Positions 9,166 to 12,374 of a stretch of 12,374 bases of DNA are shown piece by piece. Position numbers and translations under genes: made by a program. This stretch comes from Choanephora cucurbitarum. Taxonomy: Eukaryota > Mucoromycota > Mucoromycetes > Mucorales > Choanephoraceae. The notes beneath the pieces were generated by a model. That model was not told the DNA's origin. It worked only from the letters and a program-made list of their open reading frames with translations, and searched no databases. The stretch spans positions 1 to 12,374 of the forward strand of contig JAIWNI010000293.1 of assembly GCA_025331435.1 (NCBI GenBank), written 5' to 3'. Within the stretch, counting starts at the first letter, position 1. Each line of letters begins with the position of its first letter.

Positions 9166-9996
9166 CTACTGTCTTTTGTTTGGAACTGCATTTAATTCAT
9201 CAGAATCGGTTGTATCATCAGCTTCTGGATCATCAGCCTAAATATGCAACTGTTAGGACAAATAAAGCAATGGATTTGAATGCATTATATACCTTCATGT
9301 CAACACCTCTTTTGCGATTCCGATACATGTATTTCACAATGATATCGGATATCCATCGATTCTCACAACGGTTTACTGGTATACCTAGCTCTGTTGCCGT
9401 TGAATGATAGGTTTGGATCATTCGTTCCTATTGTTCCAAATCCAACTTGCTAAATGCTTTTGATTTCCAATTGATACCTTTTAGCTTCATTGCTAACAAC
9501 TCCTTATTCAGGACAATTGATCCAATTTCCTGCAGATCTTTGTAATAGGTATACATGGCAGAATTCTTCTCGTTGATCTGTCCCAAATCGCCTGATTCTG
9601 CTACAACTTCATTGCCTTTCCATGCTCTTATAAAGTATTCAATCCTTTTGATGTACATATCGGATTTGTCACAATTCAACATTCTTCTGTCAGGTCTACG
9701 CAAGATAAGATCTCTAGGGATAAACTCCTGCGGCATAGATACTGATGATGGTTGCTCTGTTAATGCATGCTCTAAATCAAAATAATTGAGCTACGCTATT
9801 ATTTGTTGAAAAGCTAAAGACTGGTTTTACCTGTACGAAGGCTCTCTAACATGCTACCTATTTGTTGAACTTCAAACGAAAGTGCTCTGATTTGAAGACT
9901 TATATTCGATGAATTGCTTTCTAATGCATTCATTCTTTCTTCTAATCTGTTACATGCTGTGCTGATGTAGTGCAGTAAGTTTTTGTTGGATTCCAT
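9166..9996 (-). pseudogene. three-exon gene of unknown family, one in-frame TAG; possible accessory gene of the adjacent transposon
   Basis: The model has three exons: 9831-9996, 9293-9771 and 9166-9237. Introns: 9238-9292 (AAG^GTATAT, CCTAAC branch, TTTAG acceptor, very convincing) and 9772-9830 (G^GTAAAA to GATTTAG; CAG at about 9756 is an alternative acceptor). All phases fit and the model gives 238 codons. Residues 5-55 look like a coiled coil (NRLEERMNALE...IRALSFEVQQIGSMLESL). Residues 85-150 and 171-215 form a dense core with motifs LNCDKSDMYIKRIEYFIRAW, TYYKDLQEI, VNRCENRWISDIIV and RNRKRG, and residues 216-230 are acidic (ADDPEADDTTDSDE). Codon 170 is TAG (9428-9430) between DLEQ and ERMIQ, with the same frame open on both sides, so this is a nonsense allele or a recent pseudogene. 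The start is the first ATG after a TATA-like TTATATATAA. No known domain is recognised. A basic core with an acidic tail would suit a DNA-associated protein, but that is inference. Confidence 0.6.
9428..9430 (-). other. in-frame TAG interrupting the accessory gene
   Basis: The codon reads TAG between CAA and GAA in an otherwise continuous 160-codon exon. A single C-to-T change from CAG (Gln) would explain it. A 50-nt intron removing it (GTATCA... to ACAATAG) can be drawn, but it is not phase-compatible and would remove plausible coding sequence. Confidence 0.6.
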
Positions 9997-10077
9997 TTTA
10001 GATTTCCAGTAAAAGTATAAATTTATGTGAAGAGAAAATTTAGATGGGATATCAAACCGTCTGACAATCACACTTGG

Positions 10078-10087
10078 TTATATATAA
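10078..10087 (-). promoter_or_regulatory. TATA-like element TTATATATAA
   Basis: The palindromic TTATATATAA lies about 85 nt upstream of the minus-strand ATG at 9996, a spacing similar to that of the other TATA boxes in the window. Being symmetrical it does not itself show direction. Confidence 0.4.
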
Positions 10088-10666
10088 CTTGAGCGGATAA
10101 TTCTCATTGAATCAACATATGTTATTTGTATTTGATTGTATGAGTTCTCTTGTACACTTTTGTGGCATGAAAAGTTGATGCGAGTATTAACCGAGGTGAT
10201 ATTTATGCATGTTTGGGAATTGCTATGAAGCTGTTTGCAAATCAACTGCATCACTTTTTTCCATTTCTTCATAAATGTTGATTTACCAGAAACAAATTGA
10301 AAGGTGGTATAGTATGGTATAAACAAAGGCTATTGGACTTTATACTAATGCAAAAGGAAACTTGCTTTCGATATATCATCATTCGAGTGTTAGGTTGTAC
10401 AGCTTGATTGTCTATTTCATCTCTCATAGGAACTTGTCTTTTCAACGATGGCGTAATTCTCACATAGTATCATCTGTCACAATGTAGCAAAAGCTTAGCA
10501 ACACAAAGAGGATGACCATCGCATTTGATTTTAGAGTTTAGTGACGCTATGATATCATATGCATAACACATTCATTGTCATGCAAAATAAGGTTTCCTGT
10601 GCTCAAGCCAGGCATTAGATCATAAGTTGTTCAAAAACGTAGCGCACACTGATGAACCTCAGTAAG

Positions 10667-10674
10667 TATAAATA
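10667..10674 (+). promoter_or_regulatory. TATA box TATAAATA
   Basis: TATAAATA is 121 bp upstream of the transposase ATG at 10788. The leader between them is pyrimidine-rich (CCACTTTCACTTACC and similar), as is common in fungal 5' leaders. Confidence 0.55.
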
Positions 10675-10787
10675 GTCGTCTTTATTTCAGCTTTGATTGA
10701 TCCTCATTCGAAAGAATACCAACGGTTTTCTAACCCCTAAGCTCTCATCCACTTTCACTTACCACTCTACCACTTTAATCAATTACT

Positions 10788-12374
10788 ATGCCTGCTTTCA
10801 AGTGTTCTGGTTGCCAAAGTCTTTTTGCTTCTCGTGCTCAACTCCGTATTCACCAACGTCAGACTGGGTGCTTTCGTACCGTCATTGAAAATGCTCTTGC
10901 TGCATCTACTGTTGTCCGAGATTCATCTGCCAGTCCAGTCCTTGATCAAATGGAAAGATCATCTAGACCAGTTATCGATCGTCATGAAGGAACAACTGAG
11001 GTTATTGTTGAACAAGATGATGTACCTGATTTTGAAGGTATTTCTCCTGTTGCTTCTGTCACATCCAACGATCCTATGGATATTGAAGAAGTTGACCAAG
11101 TCGTTGATGCTCAGGTAGAAGAAGAGCCTATTGATACCGAGGTATTTGAAGAAGAAGATTTAGGTGAGTGCAATGTATAAGAAACTATTTTATACAGAAA
11201 TCTTACATGGAGGGTGTTGTAGCTGAAAGGGGACCTATTGTGCAGCAGTGGGTTGAGGATGCTCAATTAGACGAATGTGATGATTTGGCAATGAAATTGA
11301 TGCGCGTATTTGATACGAACAAGATATCTAGACAAGGCCAAAGAAATATCTTCAAGTGTCTTAACGTGGAATTCATGACTAAAGTTGGATCAGATAGTAA
11401 GTTTGTTATACTCCATCGTATATAGATGCAACTAATAAGATACTTTGGCTATACTAGGTGTATTTACTGGCAAGCATTTTAAAACACCAGATACCTATAG
11501 ACGTATCATCAGTAAGAACTCTGCAACAACTGTCTGGTACGATATCTGCCCCAATGGTTGTTACCTATACCCTGTTGGCGACAGTACTGAAGTAACATGC
11601 CCCAATGTGAGTTGTGGTGCAAACCGATACAAGAATGCAAATGCTGTCAACATTGAGGATAGAGATCCCACTATGCCTGTACCTGCTCTAGTACCTCAAC
11701 AACAGATGGCCTACACCTCAATTTCGCAAGCACTGACTCAGCTGTACGTTGATGATGAACGAATTGAGATGCTTTTCTACCGCGATCACTTTTTCGATAA
11801 TGCATCATTGAACCAAATATATCGTGATGTGTTTTCTGGTGACTCCTACACCAAGCTGTTGGAAAAAGATAACATGCGAGACAACACCATCTGCTTGGTA
11901 ATCTTTGTGGATGGATATCAGCCCAAGAATGTCAGAAAGGCTCATCAAGTAATGATCAATTGCCTTATCATGAATATTCATCCCAAGTACAGGTAAGTTA
12001 CCAAACGTTTAAATTTGATTCATATTCGACTTACAATTCTACACTGTCGTATAGAACAAAAGAAGAAAACATGATTCAAGTTGCCATTTGTCCAAGAAAG
12101 CCGCACGATCTCTCTTCTTTTCTTCGCCCTCTCATCGCTGAGGTAAATCAACTTTACAATAGAGGTCTTATCATCAAGAAGGGTGATGAGATAAGATATG
12201 ACGGCAACGTAGCAATTTTGGGCTTTACTGGTGATATCCCCGGTATTGCTCAATTGATCAATTTTGTTGGACATACCGGTACACATGGTTGCAGAATCTG
12301 TTTAGTTGTTGCTGATGATCACACTGAACATGTACGACACGGCCAATATTTTTCCACTGAAGCAGCTGAAAGAA
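10788..12374 (+). CDS. tnp2-type (CACTA/Plavaka-like) transposase, N-terminal part; runs off the window
   Basis: This is a DDE-type transposase that would cut and paste a DNA transposon in the nucleus. Exons: 10788-11141, 11198-11396, 11458-11992, and 12055 to the edge (at least 469 residues, open at the end). The last two introns have GTAAGT donors, and that at 11397-11457 has an ACTAAT branch. Intron 1 (GAG^GTATTT to TATACAG) is chosen because it keeps phase and has a normal 56-nt length; CAG^GTAGAA at 11115 is an alternative donor. Residues 6-28 are a C2HC finger (C6, C9, H22, C28), followed by an acidic, low-complexity linker to about residue 118. A Cys cluster (C215, C219, C232, C237) precedes FVDGYQPK (candidate catalytic D336). 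FLRPLIAEVNQLY, TGDIPG (D423, candidate second catalytic residue) and GHTGTHGCRIC follow, all typical of the tnp2 domain (Pfam PF02992 as I recall it). No lesion is seen in this part. The catalytic Glu and C-terminal half lie beyond the window. Confidence 0.85.

Larger units (their letters stand above)
9997..10787. promoter_or_regulatory. shared divergent promoter region
   Basis: This 0.79-kb gap separates the minus-strand gene starting at 9996 from the plus-strand transposase starting at 10788. Each gene has its own TATA-like element (10078-10087 and 10667-10674). Minus-strand ORFs at 10078-10326 and 10269-10463 are short. The second contains a coding-like peptide (RQVPMRDEIDNQAV), but it lacks a good start and splice sites linking it to a gene, so it is left unassigned. 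A small inverted repeat, ACTGA-TGAACC-TCAGT, lies at about 10648-10663, just before the plus-strand TATA box. Confidence 0.4.

Noticed and set aside
7232..9430. Reassigned TAG codon (alternative genetic code)
   Set aside because: The transposase relic and other genes here also use TAG as an apparent genuine terminal stop (5944, 9166), so nonsense mutation is simpler.
9431..9480. An intron that would splice out the TAG at 9428-9430
   Set aside because: GTATCA to ACAATAG spans 50 nt and is not phase-compatible. It would also remove coding-like sequence (INWKSKAFSKLDLEQ).
9180..9785. Plus-strand ORFs at 9180-9407 and 9555-9785
   Set aside because: They are antisense shadows of the spliced minus-strand gene, which has intron signals and protein-like composition.
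11164..11197. GTGAGT splice donor for intron 1 of the plus-strand transposase
   Set aside because: It would give a 34-nt intron and break the reading frame. The donor at 11142 gives 56 nt and keeps phase.
12020..12286. 88-codon minus-strand ORF
   Set aside because: It is antisense to exon 4 of the transposase, which carries clear tnp2 motifs.
1..12374. CRISPR array, rRNA, bacterial operon or retroelement polymerase
   Set aside because: No regularly spaced repeats, no rRNA-like sequence and no reverse-transcriptase motif were seen, and spliceosomal introns argue against a bacterial source.

Overview
The window looks like a transposon-rich stretch of an AT-rich fungal genome. It is eukaryotic because clear spliceosomal introns of roughly 45-64 nt are visible, with GTAAGT-type donors, CTAAC/CTAAT-like branch points and YAG acceptors. 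TATA boxes lie about 90-120 nt upstream of start codons, and there is an AATAAA signal after one stop. The transposase family, the short introns and the base composition suggest an early-diverging fungus, most likely Mucoromycota. That placement is inference; no ribosomal or housekeeping gene is present to confirm it.

Layout. (1) 1-580: a TATA box and an isolated first exon (184-313, +) resembling the N-terminal finger of a tnp2-type (CACTA/Plavaka-like) transposase, with no downstream exons. (2) 580-5110: two diverged, directly repeated copies, offset about 2.60-2.68 kb, of one decayed minus-strand locus. Both copies keep short matching peptides, a matching pyrimidine-rich block and matching 3' regions, but no intact gene. 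A pair of GC-rich hairpin repeats sits between them. (3) 5908-7440 (-): the C-terminal half of a tnp2-type transposase with a clean intron and a poly(A) signal, but also an in-frame TAG and no N-terminal half. (4) 7441-9165: no recognisable gene. (5) 9166-9996 (-): a three-exon gene for a 238-codon protein of unknown family (coiled-coil-like N-terminus, conserved-looking core, acidic tail), interrupted by one TAG. (6) 10788 to the right edge (+): the N-terminal part of an apparently intact tnp2-type transposase with a C2HC finger, an acidic linker, a Cys cluster and the start of the catalytic domain. It runs off the window.

Parts (5) and (6) are divergently transcribed from a shared 0.8-kb region with a TATA box facing each way. 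This raises the possibility that they are two genes of one mobile element: a tnp2 transposase plus a previously undescribed accessory protein, in the way that plant CACTA elements carry a second DNA-binding protein. That is the main lead here. It is inference from arrangement and can be tested by looking at other copies in the genome.
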